Positions 17,686-26,703 of a stretch of 64,000 nucleotides of DNA are shown here, piece by piece. Source of the stretch: JAJPJE01 sp963848375 (GTDB taxonomy: Bacteria; Acidobacteriota; Terriglobia; Terriglobales; Acidobacteriaceae); assembly GCA_963848375.1 (NCBI GenBank), contig CAWKDK010000014.1:62001-126000 (forward strand), given 5' to 3'. The position numbers were made by a program, and so were the translations under genes. The notes under the pieces are model-generated. The model was given only the letters and a program-made list of their open reading frames with translations. It made no database searches and was not told the origin of the DNA. Each line of letters begins with the position of its first letter. Position 1 is the stretch's first letter.

Positions 17686-18054
17686 GTGAAATTCGCAAAA
17701 ATCGTCTTCTGGATTGCCGGAATCTGGGGCGTGCTGGTCATCACGCCGCTCTTCTTCATGTTCAACCTGATCGGCCGCCAGGATCCGCCTCCGATCACGC
17801 ATCCGGGCTTTTACTATGGATTCGTAACCGCAGCATTGGCGTGGCAGATCGCGTTCTTCGTGATCGCCCGCGATCCAATCCGGTTCCGACCGCTGATCGT
17901 GCCCGCCGTGATCGAAAAATTCGGCTATGGGATCACAGTAATCGTGCTGGTCCTTCAGAACCGTATGCATACCAGCGATTTGGTTTTTGGCTGCGTGGAT
18001 CTATTGCTTGGTCTTCTCTTCGCCGTTGCGTTTGTCAAAGCAAAGAGCTCATGA
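17686..18054 (+). CDS. hypothetical four-helix membrane protein
   Basis: A 122-residue protein with hydrophobic segments around 5-27, 45-62, 78-95 and 100-117. No catalytic motif is visible and I do not recognise the family. It starts at GTG 17686 after GAGGA, 47 bases downstream of ddl, and may be cotranscribed with it. Confidence 0.7.
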   Translation: MKFAKIVFWIAGIWGVLVITPLFFMFNLIGRQDPPPITHPGFYYGFVTAALAWQIAFFVIARDPIRFRPLIVPAVIEKFGYGITVIVLVLQNRMHTSDLVFGCVDLLLGLLFAVAFVKAKSS

Positions 18055-18531
18055 ACCGTACGGCTACAAAAACTGGTAAGACTCACATCCTTGAATCCCT
18101 CTTTCCATACATTTCCAAGGATTCTCGACCGTGACATTTCAAACTCAGCTGAGCCTTAACAGCCTTCCTTTTTTCGTTTTCCCATTCTGATCCTGGTAAC
18201 GACGCCGCTCTTACCCATCTTTCATCTTTGCCGGGTTACACAAATCTCTGGCCCCCGAACTTGTTCAGAAAAACGCTTTACACACTCGGTCGCCAGGACC
18301 GCTACATCTGTCGTTAACCGCCGTTACACTCCATCCGGTAACTGTCTTTCAACACCGTATTCTCCCGTTTCGTAGCTGTCTTCTGCTGTTTCTATGGGAT
18401 TCAGACTGCAACTCCCTTTTGCGTGTCGAGCACGGATTTGAGAACTATGCCTGGCGAAAGCCCTTCCGGAGGCACGGTTCAGTCCGAAAAAGCGAAGCAA
18501 GAACAAATGCTTGGCGCAGAAGGAAGGACGA
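18055..18531. other. 477-base leader/intergenic region before the Oar-like receptor
   Basis: No supported gene. The first half is T/C-rich on the plus strand, and several short GTTAC/GTAAC motifs occur (near 18233, 18324, 18336). It probably contains the promoter and a long 5' leader of the receptor gene, but I cannot place a confident -35/-10 pair or riboswitch. Confidence 0.4.
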
Positions 18532-21500
18532 ATGAGACGCACTTTATTCTTTACGATTTTGTTATCGATCGTCCTTGGGTGCTCCTCGTTATGGGCACAG
18601 AAGTTTACGGGGGACATTCGGGGAACGGTAGCCGATCCAACCGGTGCCGTCATTGCGGGCGCCACGGTTACAGCGATCAACACGCAAACCGGTCTTAGTC
18701 GAACTGCGACCACCGATGCGCAGGGAGAATTCGCTTTCACAGACCTAACTGTGGGGACGTATGAAGTCCACGCGCAGCAGGGCGACTTCATGGAGACCGT
18801 CACCAGAGGAGTCGAACTGCACGTCTCCACTACTACCACCGTCAACTTCCAGTTAAAACTTGGGAAAAAGACGGAGCAGGTCACCGTCGAAGCCAACGCG
18901 GTGCAGGTCGAGACGAACAGCGCCGCTGTCGGCGAAGTAGTCGAAGGCCAGCAAGTTCGCGAACTGCCGCTCAACGGACGCAGCTTCGCACAGCTAACTC
19001 AGTTGCAGCCCGGTGTCGCGGCTGCCGACAACTTCAATAGCAGAAATAAAGGATTGCAGGCTGGAGTGGATTTCTCAGTCAACGGCAATCAAACAACCAA
19101 CAACCTTTTCCTCGTCGATGGCGCCAACAACAACGACGTGGGATCGAACCGCACCATCCTGATCTATCCGTCGATCGATGCGATCGCTGAATTCAAAATG
19201 CTCCGCAACAGCTATGGCCCGGAGTTCGGCCAGGCCTCAGGAGCCATCATCAACATCACCACTCGCAGCGGTGGAAACGCATTCCATGGCAGCGTGTTTT
19301 ACTTCGGACGCAACGATGCGCTGAATGCATATGAATACTTTGCGGCGCGTCGTGCCCAAGCCGCTCAGGCAAGCGGCACAGTCCTGCCGAACAATGGCAA
19401 AGACGTATTGCGCCGAAATGATTTCGGGTACTCCTTCGGCGGTCCAATCAAGAAAGACAAACTGTTCTTCTTCTGGTCGCAGGAGTGGAACTATGAACGC
19501 CGCGGTCAAACGAGAACAGCGTGCGTGCCAACCGCAGCCGAGCGCCAGGGCGATTTCAGCCAGGGCATCAGTTGCGGCGCTTCCGCACCGACTTTGCCGG
19601 GCGGCGGATCGATCATCGCCAATCCAAACGCTTCGGGACTCTTGCTGATGCAGCTCATGCCTCTGCCGAATGTCACGCCGTCGGCAGGCTCGGTTAACAA
19701 CTGGTCGCAATCTCTCACTTCGCCAGTCAATTGGCGTCAGGAGAATTTGCGTATCGATTACAACATCACGCCACGTCACACCGTGATGGGGCGCTACACC
19801 CACGACAATTGGCAGAATCCTACGCCAAACACGCAAGGCTTCTGGGGTGATGATCCCTTCCCGGCTGTCGAAGCCAACTGGAGCCAGCCTTCGGAGCAGA
19901 TCGTCGCGAAGATTACTTCCGCGTTCGGCTCTTCGCTGGTGAACGAGGCTGCTTTTGCCTATTCCAATAACCGTATCAACATCACCGTAGGTGGCTCAGA
20001 CCCGCAGTTGCAGACTCAGCTCACCTCCGCGATTCCGCCAATCTTCCCGCAGTCGATGAAGCTGAATGCGACTGCCCTGCCGACCGTTGCCGGTTTGGCT
20101 CCATACGCCGGGGCTAACCTGACCGGCATCGCTCCGTGGAAGAATGCGCTGGATATCTACACGGCGCGCGACGATCTGTCGAAAAGCTGGAACAAACATA
20201 CATTCAAGGTCGGAATCTTCCTCGGCTGGGACAGTAAGAACGAAGACGCCTTGGCCAGCACCGGCGAACGTCCAGGCTTCAACGCAACTTCGGTCGTGGC
20301 CGGAAACACTGGGAATCCCATCGCAAACCTCCTCAATCCCGGCACCATCTTCAGCATGGGAGAGGCCTCAACCGACAACGTCTCGCAGCTTCGCTGGCGT
20401 GACTATGAAACGTACTTTGGCGATACCTGGCGTGTGCGCCACAACCTGACCCTCGAGTATGGTCTGCGCTGGTCGATTCTTGCCCCGCCCTACGCAGCCA
20501 ATAACAAGATGGCCAGTTTCAATCCCGCACTCTACGACCCCAGTCGGTCTGCTTCCGATGCCTGCAACGGGCTTTATATCGTGCCAGGAACCAATCCGTG
20601 CGTTGAATCGAACCAGCAGTTTGGTACGAACTTCAGCTCCGGAACGCCCGGCGTCAGCCGCTCGCTGGTGAATACCAACTACCACGCGTTCGCCCCAAGG
20701 TTTGGCATGAGTTGGGATCCGTTCAGCGATGGCAACACCGCCGTGCGTCTTGGTGTTGGCCAGTTCTACCAGCGGGAACATGTCAGCACTTCGTTTATTG
20801 AAACCACCAACGCACCCTTCGCGCTCACCATTTCGGGTGTGAACCGCCCGCTGGACCAGAACGTTGCGACCATTGGGACTCCCACTACTTCGCCGACTGG
20901 AGGACGTGATCCTCGCGCTCTCCTGCCCAACTCCTGGCAGTGGAACTTATCCGTGGAACGTACTTTGGCTAAGGAAACAGCGCTCGAGATTGGCTACGTA
21001 GGGAATCGTGGGATTCACCTCAATGAGACCTACGACATCAACCAGGTGCCCGACGCGAATCGTCTGGCGTGCGCTTTCAGCACGAACTGCACTTCGCTCC
21101 GGCCGTATTCCAACTTCAATGCTCTGACGTGGTGGGGACATGACGCCAGCGCCAGTTATCACTCGCTGCAGGCGCTCTTCCGGACGCAGTACAAGCGGTC
21201 CCAGTTGCAGGCTGCTTATACCTGGTCGCACTCGATCTCAGTGGGCGATCTCACGGACAGCAACGGCGGCGGCGTGAATTTCTCCAGCTTCTCGGATATC
21301 GGAAACTTCGCACTGGACAAAGGCAATTCCAACATCGATCGGCCGCAGTCCTTCGTCGCGAATGCCGTAATCAATCTCCCGGGATTCGACAATCGCGACC
21401 GAGTGCTGAAGGGTGCGATTGGCGGATGGGAACTTGGCGCGATCCAGACGATTGCGTCCGGCCCATCGGTGACCGTGTACGCCAACGGCGTTACCGACGC

Positions 21501-21999
21501 CAGTTCGGGATCACTCTTGAACAGCCTCTCAGGAACCGGTTTGAATGCCAACCAGCGTCCAAACATGGTCCCGGGCGTGAGCTGCTCGTCAGGAGCGCAT
21601 GACGAGTACCTGTTCAACCCTGCGGCATTCACGCTCACTGGATTCCAGATCGGCAGCTTCGGCAACGCACCTCGCGGTGATTGCCGTGGAGCCAAACTCG
21701 TGAATACCGACTTCGCCCTCTACAAGAACTGGAAAGTATCCATGCTGGGCAATGAGAGATTGCGTATTCAGTTCCGTCTGGAACTGTTCAACGCCTTCAA
21801 CACGCCCCAGTTCCGGTCCTTTACGGGCAACAACATCAACGATCTGATGGCTGGTGGACGCGTTACCTGTGGCGGGCAAACCTGCACACCCACGAACAAT
21901 GTGATCACCGGCACGCCATCAATCAATCCGAGCTTCGGGCAATCGAACTCGACCCGTGGAGGGCGCGAGATTCAGTACGCCCTGAAGTTCGTTTTCTAG
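18532..21999 (+). CDS. Oar-like TonB-dependent outer membrane receptor with N-terminal carboxypeptidase-regulatory domain
   Basis: A protein of about 1155 residues. A signal peptide ends near LWA (residue 22). Residues about 24-110 form a carboxypeptidase-regulatory-like Ig domain (GDIRGTVADPTGAVIAGATV). A plug region follows with ELPLNGRSFAQLTQLQPGV and SVNGNQTTNNLFLVDG, then a long beta-barrel ending in a C-terminal Phe (ALKFVF). This is the Oar/CarboxypepD_reg-TonB family, greatly expanded in Acidobacteriota and thought to import carbohydrates or other large nutrients. The ATG at 18532 follows AAGGAAGG. A strong intrinsic terminator lies 24 bases after the stop. It stands alone, with no SusD-like partner. 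Confidence 0.93.
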   Translation: MRRTLFFTILLSIVLGCSSLWAQKFTGDIRGTVADPTGAVIAGATVTAINTQTGLSRTATTDAQGEFAFTDLTVGTYEVHAQQGDFMETVTRGVELHVSTTTTVNFQLKLGKKTEQVTVEANAVQVETNSAAVGEVVEGQQVRELPLNGRSFAQLTQLQPGVAAADNFNSRNKGLQAGVDFSVNGNQTTNNLFLVDGANNNDVGSNRTILIYPSIDAIAEFKMLRNSYGPEFGQASGAIINITTRSGGNAFHGSVFYFGRNDALNAYEYFAARRAQAAQASGTVLPNNGKDVLRRNDFGYSFGGPIKKDKLFFFWSQEWNYERRGQTRTACVPTAAERQGDFSQGISCGASAPTLPGGGSIIANPNASGLLLMQLMPLPNVTPSAGSVNNWSQSLTSPVNWRQENLRIDYNITPRHTVMGRYTHDNWQNPTPNTQGFWGDDPFPAVEANWSQPSEQIVAKITSAFGSSLVNEAAFAYSNNRINITVGGSDPQLQTQLTSAIPPIFPQSMKLNATALPTVAGLAPYAGANLTGIAPWKNALDIYTARDDLSKSWNKHTFKVGIFLGWDSKNEDALASTGERPGFNATSVVAGNTGNPIANLLNPGTIFSMGEASTDNVSQLRWRDYETYFGDTWRVRHNLTLEYGLRWSILAPPYAANNKMASFNPALYDPSRSASDACNGLYIVPGTNPCVESNQQFGTNFSSGTPGVSRSLVNTNYHAFAPRFGMSWDPFSDGNTAVRLGVGQFYQREHVSTSFIETTNAPFALTISGVNRPLDQNVATIGTPTTSPTGGRDPRALLPNSWQWNLSVERTLAKETALEIGYVGNRGIHLNETYDINQVPDANRLACAFSTNCTSLRPYSNFNALTWWGHDASASYHSLQALFRTQYKRSQLQAAYTWSHSISVGDLTDSNGGGVNFSSFSDIGNFALDKGNSNIDRPQSFVANAVINLPGFDNRDRVLKGAIGGWELGAIQTIASGPSVTVYANGVTDASSGSLLNSLSGTGLNANQRPNMVPGVSCSSGAHDEYLFNPAAFTLTGFQIGSFGNAPRGDCRGAKLVNTDFALYKNWKVSMLGNERLRIQFRLELFNAFNTPQFRSFTGNNINDLMAGGRVTCGGQTCTPTNNVITGTPSINPSFGQSNSTRGGREIQYALKFVF

Positions 22000-22022
22000 G
22001 ACTCTCCAGGCTGTCGTCCTTC

Positions 22023-22055
22023 GGCAAGGCGAAGCAATTCGCCTTGCCGGTTTTT
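22023..22055 (+). terminator. intrinsic terminator of the Oar-like receptor gene
   Basis: An 11-base perfect stem GGCAAGGCGAA / TTCGCCTTGCC closes a GCAA tetraloop and is followed by GGTTTTT. It starts 24 bases after the receptor stop codon. Confidence 0.88.
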
Positions 22056-22144
22056 GGTGAGCTGCTCTGGATTTACAGAGCAAAACGGGTCTGGCGCAAG
22101 TTGACGCTGGCCATCCTTACAGGAGAATCGACATCTTACCTTTC

Positions 22145-22453
22145 GTGGCAAGTCTGCCTATCTCGTTCGAGGAACCGCAGCCAGAGACAGAGCTGTCGAC
22201 TGGACACCGGCTGCAACTAGTCCGGCCACGATCTGCAACTTCTGCGTCCGTTACCGTGCGGTTGGGACATCATCTCGCGGAAATCACCGCTTCCCATCAG
22301 CCCCAATCGCGACGAATCACCTATTCCTACGCCATTCTGACCATGACAGGCGAACAGATCTATCAAAGCGGCGACGGATTTCTCTCCGCAACCGGTGTCG
22401 TCGAAAAAGCGGCACAACACCTCGAAATCCTCTGGAGCTCGGAACAATACTGA
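22145..22453 (+). CDS. hypothetical protein
   Basis: A 102-residue protein without signal peptide or membrane segment and without a family I recognise. It is rich in Gln, Thr and Ser. The frame starts at GTG 22145; AGGAGA lies 19 bases upstream, further than usual, so the real start may be different (an in-frame ATC at 22133 would be better spaced, which is speculation). It sits between the receptor terminator and the TetR operon. Confidence 0.5.
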   Translation: MASLPISFEEPQPETELSTGHRLQLVRPRSATSASVTVRLGHHLAEITASHQPQSRRITYSYAILTMTGEQIYQSGDGFLSATGVVEKAAQHLEILWSSEQY

Positions 22454-22520
22454 GCCTGCACGCCGTCGCGTCTCTCGATAGCCCGCATTTTCAATGACTT
22501 CGCTTCTTCCGTTTTCGCTC

Positions 22521-22548
22521 TTGCAATCCCTGCGCACTTTGCTAAACT
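22521..22548 (+). promoter_or_regulatory. candidate promoter of the TetR-HlyD-ABC operon
   Basis: TTGCAA at 22521-22526, a 16-base spacer and TAAACT at 22543-22548 give a plausible sigma-70 promoter. The palindromic operator begins at the -10 box, so a bound repressor would block it. Confidence 0.5.
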
Positions 22549-22565
22549 AACTAACTAGTTAATTA
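22548..22565. promoter_or_regulatory. palindromic operator, probably of the adjacent TetR-family regulator
   Basis: TAACTAACTAGTTAATTA is an 18-base inverted repeat with a perfect 10-base centre (TAACTAGTTA) and one symmetric mismatch pair. It lies 3 bases before the TetR start codon and next to the candidate -10, as expected for autorepression of a divergent or leading TetR operon. Direct evidence is the symmetry and position; the binding protein is inferred. Confidence 0.65.
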
Positions 22566-22568
22566 AAC

Positions 22569-23281
22569 ATGAGAGCCGTCACCGCAACTCGACACGTTCC
22601 CGCTCACCGCTCCCGCAATGCCGAGCACAGCCGCGAGGCAATCCTCAACGCCGCCGTTCGTGAGTTCGCGCAGGAAGGCGTCGCTGGGGCGCGCACCGAT
22701 GAAATCGCCCACGCCGCTGGCGTCAATAAGGCCTTGCTCTATTACTACTTCAAGGACAAAGAGGGCTTATACGGCGCGGTTCTCGACTTCACCTTTACCG
22801 GCTTGCGTGAACAGCGTGTTTCCGATTCTCGACTCCGACCTGAACGCCGGCGAGAAGATCGTGCGCTACGTCTCCGCATACTTCGACTATCTCGCGCAAG
22901 TCGCCTTTCCTGCCGCGCCTGGTTCAGTTGGAGATGATGCGCGCGGGACGAAATCCCTCCCCCCATTTGAGGAAGCTGGTCACGCGGCATTTCCGGCCGC
23001 TCTTCGAAAAATTAGTTAAGACGTTTGAGCAGGGCATCGCCTCCCGCGAAATTCGGCCGGTCGATCCCGTGCAGTTCGTGCCTTCCATCGTCGGCATGTG
23101 TGTGCACTATTTCATCAGTGCGCCCGTCGTGCGCATTTTCCTCGATGCGGATCCGCTTGCGCCGGAACACATTGCCGCGCGCAAGGCTGCAGTACTGGAT
23201 GTAGTTGCGGCTGCGCTCTTTGTCGATCGCGAGCACGGCTTTCGCATCGTGCAGTCGCTGCAAACTGGAGTTACCCAATGA
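22569..23281 (+). pseudogene. TetR/AcrR family transcriptional regulator, interrupted by two +1 frameshifts
   Basis: The N-terminal helix-turn-helix (REAILNAAVREFAQEGV, TDEIAHAAGVNKALLYYYF) is read from ATG 22569. After FTGL the family sequence continues one base later (FPILDSDLNAGEKIVRYVSAYFDYLA, visible in pieces), and after YLA again one base later (SPFLPRLVQLEMMRAGRNPSP and on to the end at 23281). Each shift equals one extra base, near 22811-22816 and near 22897. Repaired, the protein is about 236 residues, normal for TetR proteins. The stop overlaps the HlyD start (ATGA at 23278-23281). There is almost no ribosome site before the ATG, so the message may be nearly leaderless. It is the likely repressor of this efflux operon, as CecR is of ybhGFSR. 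Confidence 0.85.
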
Positions 23282-24408
23282 AGAAGAGCAAATTTGGCAT
23301 TTTGCTGCTCGTGCTGCTCTCCATCGCCACCATTTATTACCTGGCGACGACGCGCCGCGACGATGGTCTCGTGCTCGTCGGCACGGTGGACGCGAACCAG
23401 GTGATCGTCAGCGCCAAGATCCAGGGACGCATCGAGAAACTGGCAGTCGATGAGGGCACCACCGTAAAAGCCGGAGACGTGATCGCCATACTCGATTCCG
23501 CGGAACTCGAAGCGCAGAAGCGCCAGGCGGAAGCCACGCTCGCGAGCTCGCGTTCACGCGTAGGCGAATCGCAGTACACCGAGATCGCCACCAAGGGCTA
23601 TACGTCCAACGACGTGCTCAGCTCGAAGTCGCGCGTGCAATCGACGCAGTCGCAGCTGGTCGAAGCGCAGGCCGATCTTGATCGCCAGCAGCTCGATACT
23701 CACCGCACTGTCGAACTGACGAAGGCCGGCGTTGCTTCCCCGCAGGATAGCGACCGCGCCGTTGCCGCGCTGAAACAAGCACAAGCCCGTGTGGACTCGC
23801 TTAAACAGCAGGTCCAGTCGGCCGAGTCTGACCTCGCTTCCACCGAAGCCCGCGTGAATCAGGCCGCCGCGGCGGTTCACACCGTTGACGCGATGCGCGG
23901 ACAGGCAGACACCGCGCGTGCTCAGATCGCCGAAGCCGATGCGCGTCTCGCGTATACCAAAGTGATCGCGCCAGTCAGCGGCATCGTTTCCGTCCGTGCG
24001 GCGCGCGAAGGCGAAGTAGTGAATGTCGGAACGCCGATCGTCACCATCGTCGATCTGAACGACACCTGGGTGCGTGCCGCCGTTCCCGAAACCTACGGAG
24101 AGAAAGTCGCGATCGGCGACATCTTGCCGGTGCGTTTACCGTCCGGAAGCGTAGTCCAGGGACGCGTGATCTTCAAAGCCGTCGAAGGCGACTTCGCCAC
24201 GCAGCGCGACGTCAGCCGCACCAAGCGCGACATCAAGACCATCGCCTTGAAGCTGCAGGTCGACAACAGCCTGCAAAAACTCGTGCCCGGCATGACCGCC
24301 GAAGTGCTGGTTCACAACGACGTGCTGAAGAAGCCAACGTCGCAGGCCAATGCTCCGGAGTTACACGGATTCCCGCAGCAAGCGAATCCGGTAGCGCAGA
24401 ACAAGTAA
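23278..24408 (+). CDS. HlyD-family periplasmic adaptor (membrane fusion) protein
   Basis: A 376-residue protein with an N-terminal signal anchor (about 5-23), a biotinyl-lipoyl-like half (VGTVDANQVIVSAKIQGRI, read in part), a long Gln/Ala-rich coiled-coil hairpin (about 75-215), the second lipoyl half (APVSGIVSVRAAREGEVV region) and a beta-barrel domain. This matches YbhG/EmrA-like adaptors that link an inner-membrane exporter to an outer-membrane channel. ATGA overlap with the regulator upstream shows one operon. Confidence 0.92.
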   Translation: MKKSKFGILLLVLLSIATIYYLATTRRDDGLVLVGTVDANQVIVSAKIQGRIEKLAVDEGTTVKAGDVIAILDSAELEAQKRQAEATLASSRSRVGESQYTEIATKGYTSNDVLSSKSRVQSTQSQLVEAQADLDRQQLDTHRTVELTKAGVASPQDSDRAVAALKQAQARVDSLKQQVQSAESDLASTEARVNQAAAAVHTVDAMRGQADTARAQIAEADARLAYTKVIAPVSGIVSVRAAREGEVVNVGTPIVTIVDLNDTWVRAAVPETYGEKVAIGDILPVRLPSGSVVQGRVIFKAVEGDFATQRDVSRTKRDIKTIALKLQVDNSLQKLVPGMTAEVLVHNDVLKKPTSQANAPELHGFPQQANPVAQNK

Positions 24409-24416
24409 TTCGGGTG

Positions 24417-24449
24417 GCCCATTCAAGCCCTCTTTTGGCTTGAGTGGGC
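24417..24449 (+). promoter_or_regulatory. intra-operon hairpin between the HlyD and ABC ATPase genes
   Basis: GCCCATTCAAGCC pairs with GGCTTGAGTGGGC (13 positions, one G-T) around CTCTTTT. It lies 8 bases after the HlyD stop. There is no T-run, so it may stabilise the upstream mRNA or attenuate. The arms resemble those of the terminator-like hairpin at 56834-56857. Confidence 0.5.
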
Positions 24450-24476
24450 TGTTCAAGAGTTGAAACAGAAGAAAAC

Positions 24477-25523
24477 ATGGTCGCTGAAATTCAAAAACCG
24501 AACGGCAACAACGGCACGACGTCGAGCACGCCGGCGATCGCGGTGTCGCACATCGTCAAGAAGTATGGCGACTTCACTGCCGTCGACGACATCTCGTTCA
24601 GCGTTGGCGAGGGCGAAATCTTCGGGCTGCTCGGTCCCAACGGTGCAGGGAAGTCCACTCTGATCCGGATGATGACCACTCTCATCCCGATCACCGGAGG
24701 CACAGCCCACATTGCGGGCTTCGACGTGAAGACGCAGGCCGACGACGTTCGCCGCTGCCTGGGAGTGATTCCGCAGGCGATGACCAGCGATCCTGATCTC
24801 ACGCTCGACGAGAATCTCAGCATCTACGCCAAGCTCTACGGCATTCCGAAGAAGGAACGCGAGCAGTCGATGGACGAACTCTTCGAGCTCGTCGATCTGA
24901 CCAAGTGGCGCAGCGCGCAAACCAAGACGCTCTCCGGCGGTATGCGTCGCCGTCTCGAAATCGCGCGCGGACTCGTGCATCATCCCAAAATTTTCTTCCT
25001 CGACGAGCCGACCACCGGTCTTGATCCCGTGTCGCGTGTCGCCGTCTGGGAGATGCTCACGCGCATCAAGGAACAGCGCAAGCTCACCATGCTGATCACC
25101 ACGCATTACATGGACGAAGCCGATCGCCTCTGCGACCGCATCGCCATCGTCGATCACGGCAAGCTGGTCGCACTCGATACGCCCATGGCGCTGAAGCAGA
25201 CCGTGCCCGGATCGAATGTGATCGAAGTGCAGTTCGCGAACACGCCTTCGGACTGGGAAGCGCAGCTGCACAGCTTGCCCGGCGTTCACAGCGTTCAAAA
25301 CGAAAGCAGCAACATGTATCGCGTGATGACCGGCACCGGCCCGAGCACCACCACGTCGCTGGTCGAGCTGGCACTCAAAGCTGGCGTGGAAGTGAAGTCG
25401 CTGACCGTGCAAAGCACATCGCTGGACGACGTATTCGTCCACTACACCGGGCGCCAGTTGCGCGACGAGCAAGTAAAGGCGTTCAGCTTCATGATGCCGG
25501 ACAGGCCAGGTACCAGACCATGA
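24477..25523 (+). CDS. ABC transporter ATP-binding protein
   Basis: A 348-residue ATPase of the ABC-2 drug/daunorubicin export type. Walker A GPNGAGKST (53-61), signature LSGGM (152-156), Walker B FFLDEPTTGLD (173-183) and the switch His in TTHYMDEADR. A C-terminal 100-residue regulatory tail resembles DrrA/YbhF-type proteins. The ATG at 24477 is chosen because it begins the family sequence; an upstream in-frame codon exists at 24444. The stop overlaps the permease start by ATGA (25520-25523). Confidence 0.92.
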   Translation: MVAEIQKPNGNNGTTSSTPAIAVSHIVKKYGDFTAVDDISFSVGEGEIFGLLGPNGAGKSTLIRMMTTLIPITGGTAHIAGFDVKTQADDVRRCLGVIPQAMTSDPDLTLDENLSIYAKLYGIPKKEREQSMDELFELVDLTKWRSAQTKTLSGGMRRRLEIARGLVHHPKIFFLDEPTTGLDPVSRVAVWEMLTRIKEQRKLTMLITTHYMDEADRLCDRIAIVDHGKLVALDTPMALKQTVPGSNVIEVQFANTPSDWEAQLHSLPGVHSVQNESSNMYRVMTGTGPSTTTSLVELALKAGVEVKSLTVQSTSLDDVFVHYTGRQLRDEQVKAFSFMMPDRPGTRP

Positions 25524-26630
25524 GAATGTGGGCCATTGTCGAACGCGAATTGCGCAAGTTCCTGCGCTCCCCGGCGCTGATGCTGGTGGCGACGGTGTTT
25601 CCGCTCGTCCAGTTGGTCGTGCTTGGGCAACGCCTTCGGCGGAAAAATCCGCGACGCCAAGCTCGGCGTAGTCGACCAGGATCACGGCACCATGGCGCTC
25701 AAGGTCCGCGAAGCCTTCGACTCCGTCCAGGCCAACGTTCGCACCTTCGAGCCTGTCTATTACGACAACGATCGCCAGGCGATGGAAGACGTGCGCAACG
25801 GCAAGATCGACGGCGCCGTCATTATTCCTCCGCAGTTCTCGCGCCGCGTCTACCAGCAGGAGCACCCGCGCCTCGCGCTCGTCGTCGACAACAGCGACAA
25901 CTTCATGAGCTCCTCGCTCGAGCAGAAAATGGGCGAGCTCACTGATGCGCTCAACGCTCCCGTGGTCGAGCCGCGTATCCTGCAGAGCATCGCGCTCGAA
26001 ACCGTCGAGCTGTATCCCTATATCGAGTACATGAAATATCTGCTGCCCGGCTCGATCACCCTGGCGATGTTCGTCTCGGTCATGATCGGCGGCGGCATGC
26101 TCTACATCGACGACAAGGCGCGCGGCATTCACGAAGGCTATTTGGTCACGCCCATCACTCGCACCGAACTGGTCTTCGGACTCAACCTCGCGGGCGCCAT
26201 CAAGGCCGTTGTTTCCGGCGTCGTTATCACCATCATTGGATCGCTGCTCTCAGGTGTGGGCAACACCTTCCGTCCCGACGTGTTCCTCGGTCTGATGCTG
26301 ATGATCATTCTGACGGCGTTCGCCTTGAACTCGATGATGTTCCTGATGATGGTGCGCGTCGAAGATCCGCTGGTGCCCCGCGCCACCTTCGGTGTCATGA
26401 ACACTCTGCTGTTCTTCCCCAGCGGGGCCATCTATCCGATTCACGCATTTCCGTGGTGGCTCAAAGGCATCGCGTATGTCGATCCATTCAGCTACGCGGT
26501 GCACGGCTTCAAAGGCCTGCTGCTGAAGGACGCGAGCCTGAGCGCCGTCTCCGGAGACATGCTCTTCCTCGGAGTCTTCGCCACGGTTGCGTTGCTGATC
26601 GCCACGCCGCTGTTCAAGCGTACGCTGTAG
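25520..26630 (+). CDS. ABC-2 type transporter permease, frameshifted near the N-terminus
   Basis: The protein starts with WAIVERELRKFLRSPALMLV and reaches PLVQLVVLG at about residue 36, where one extra G in the run GGG (25625-25627) shifts the frame; the continuation NAFGGKIRDAKLGVVDQDH is read from one base later and runs to 26630. Repaired length is about 369 residues. It has an N-terminal span, a large periplasmic domain, and a C-terminal block of five or six spans (from about residue 170), as in YbhS/YbhR permeases. E. coli has two permeases in this operon; only one is seen here, so a homodimer is likely. Confidence 0.85.
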
Positions 26631-26670
26631 ATCGTCTTCACCATAATCGGCGCCGGAGCGATGTGGGTAG

Positions 26671-26690
26671 GTCTGGGCTTTAGCCCAGAC
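26671..26690. repeat. short perfect palindrome, family E
   Basis: GTCTGGGCT / AGCCCAGAC with a TT loop (9-base stem) between the convergent permease and outer-membrane-protein-like genes. It could act as a bidirectional terminator, although no T-run follows. Confidence 0.5.
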
Positions 26691-26703
26691 TCTGACTTAG
26701 CAC

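Noticed and set aside
18055..18531. Possible riboswitch or small RNA in the receptor leader
   Set aside because: No convincing stem set or known riboswitch motif could be drawn; only scattered GTTAC motifs are visible.
24453..26132. Long minus-strand open frame across the ABC ATPase and permease
   Set aside because: It is antisense to clearly recognisable ABC genes and rich in His/Arg/Asp with no domain; a GC-frame artefact.
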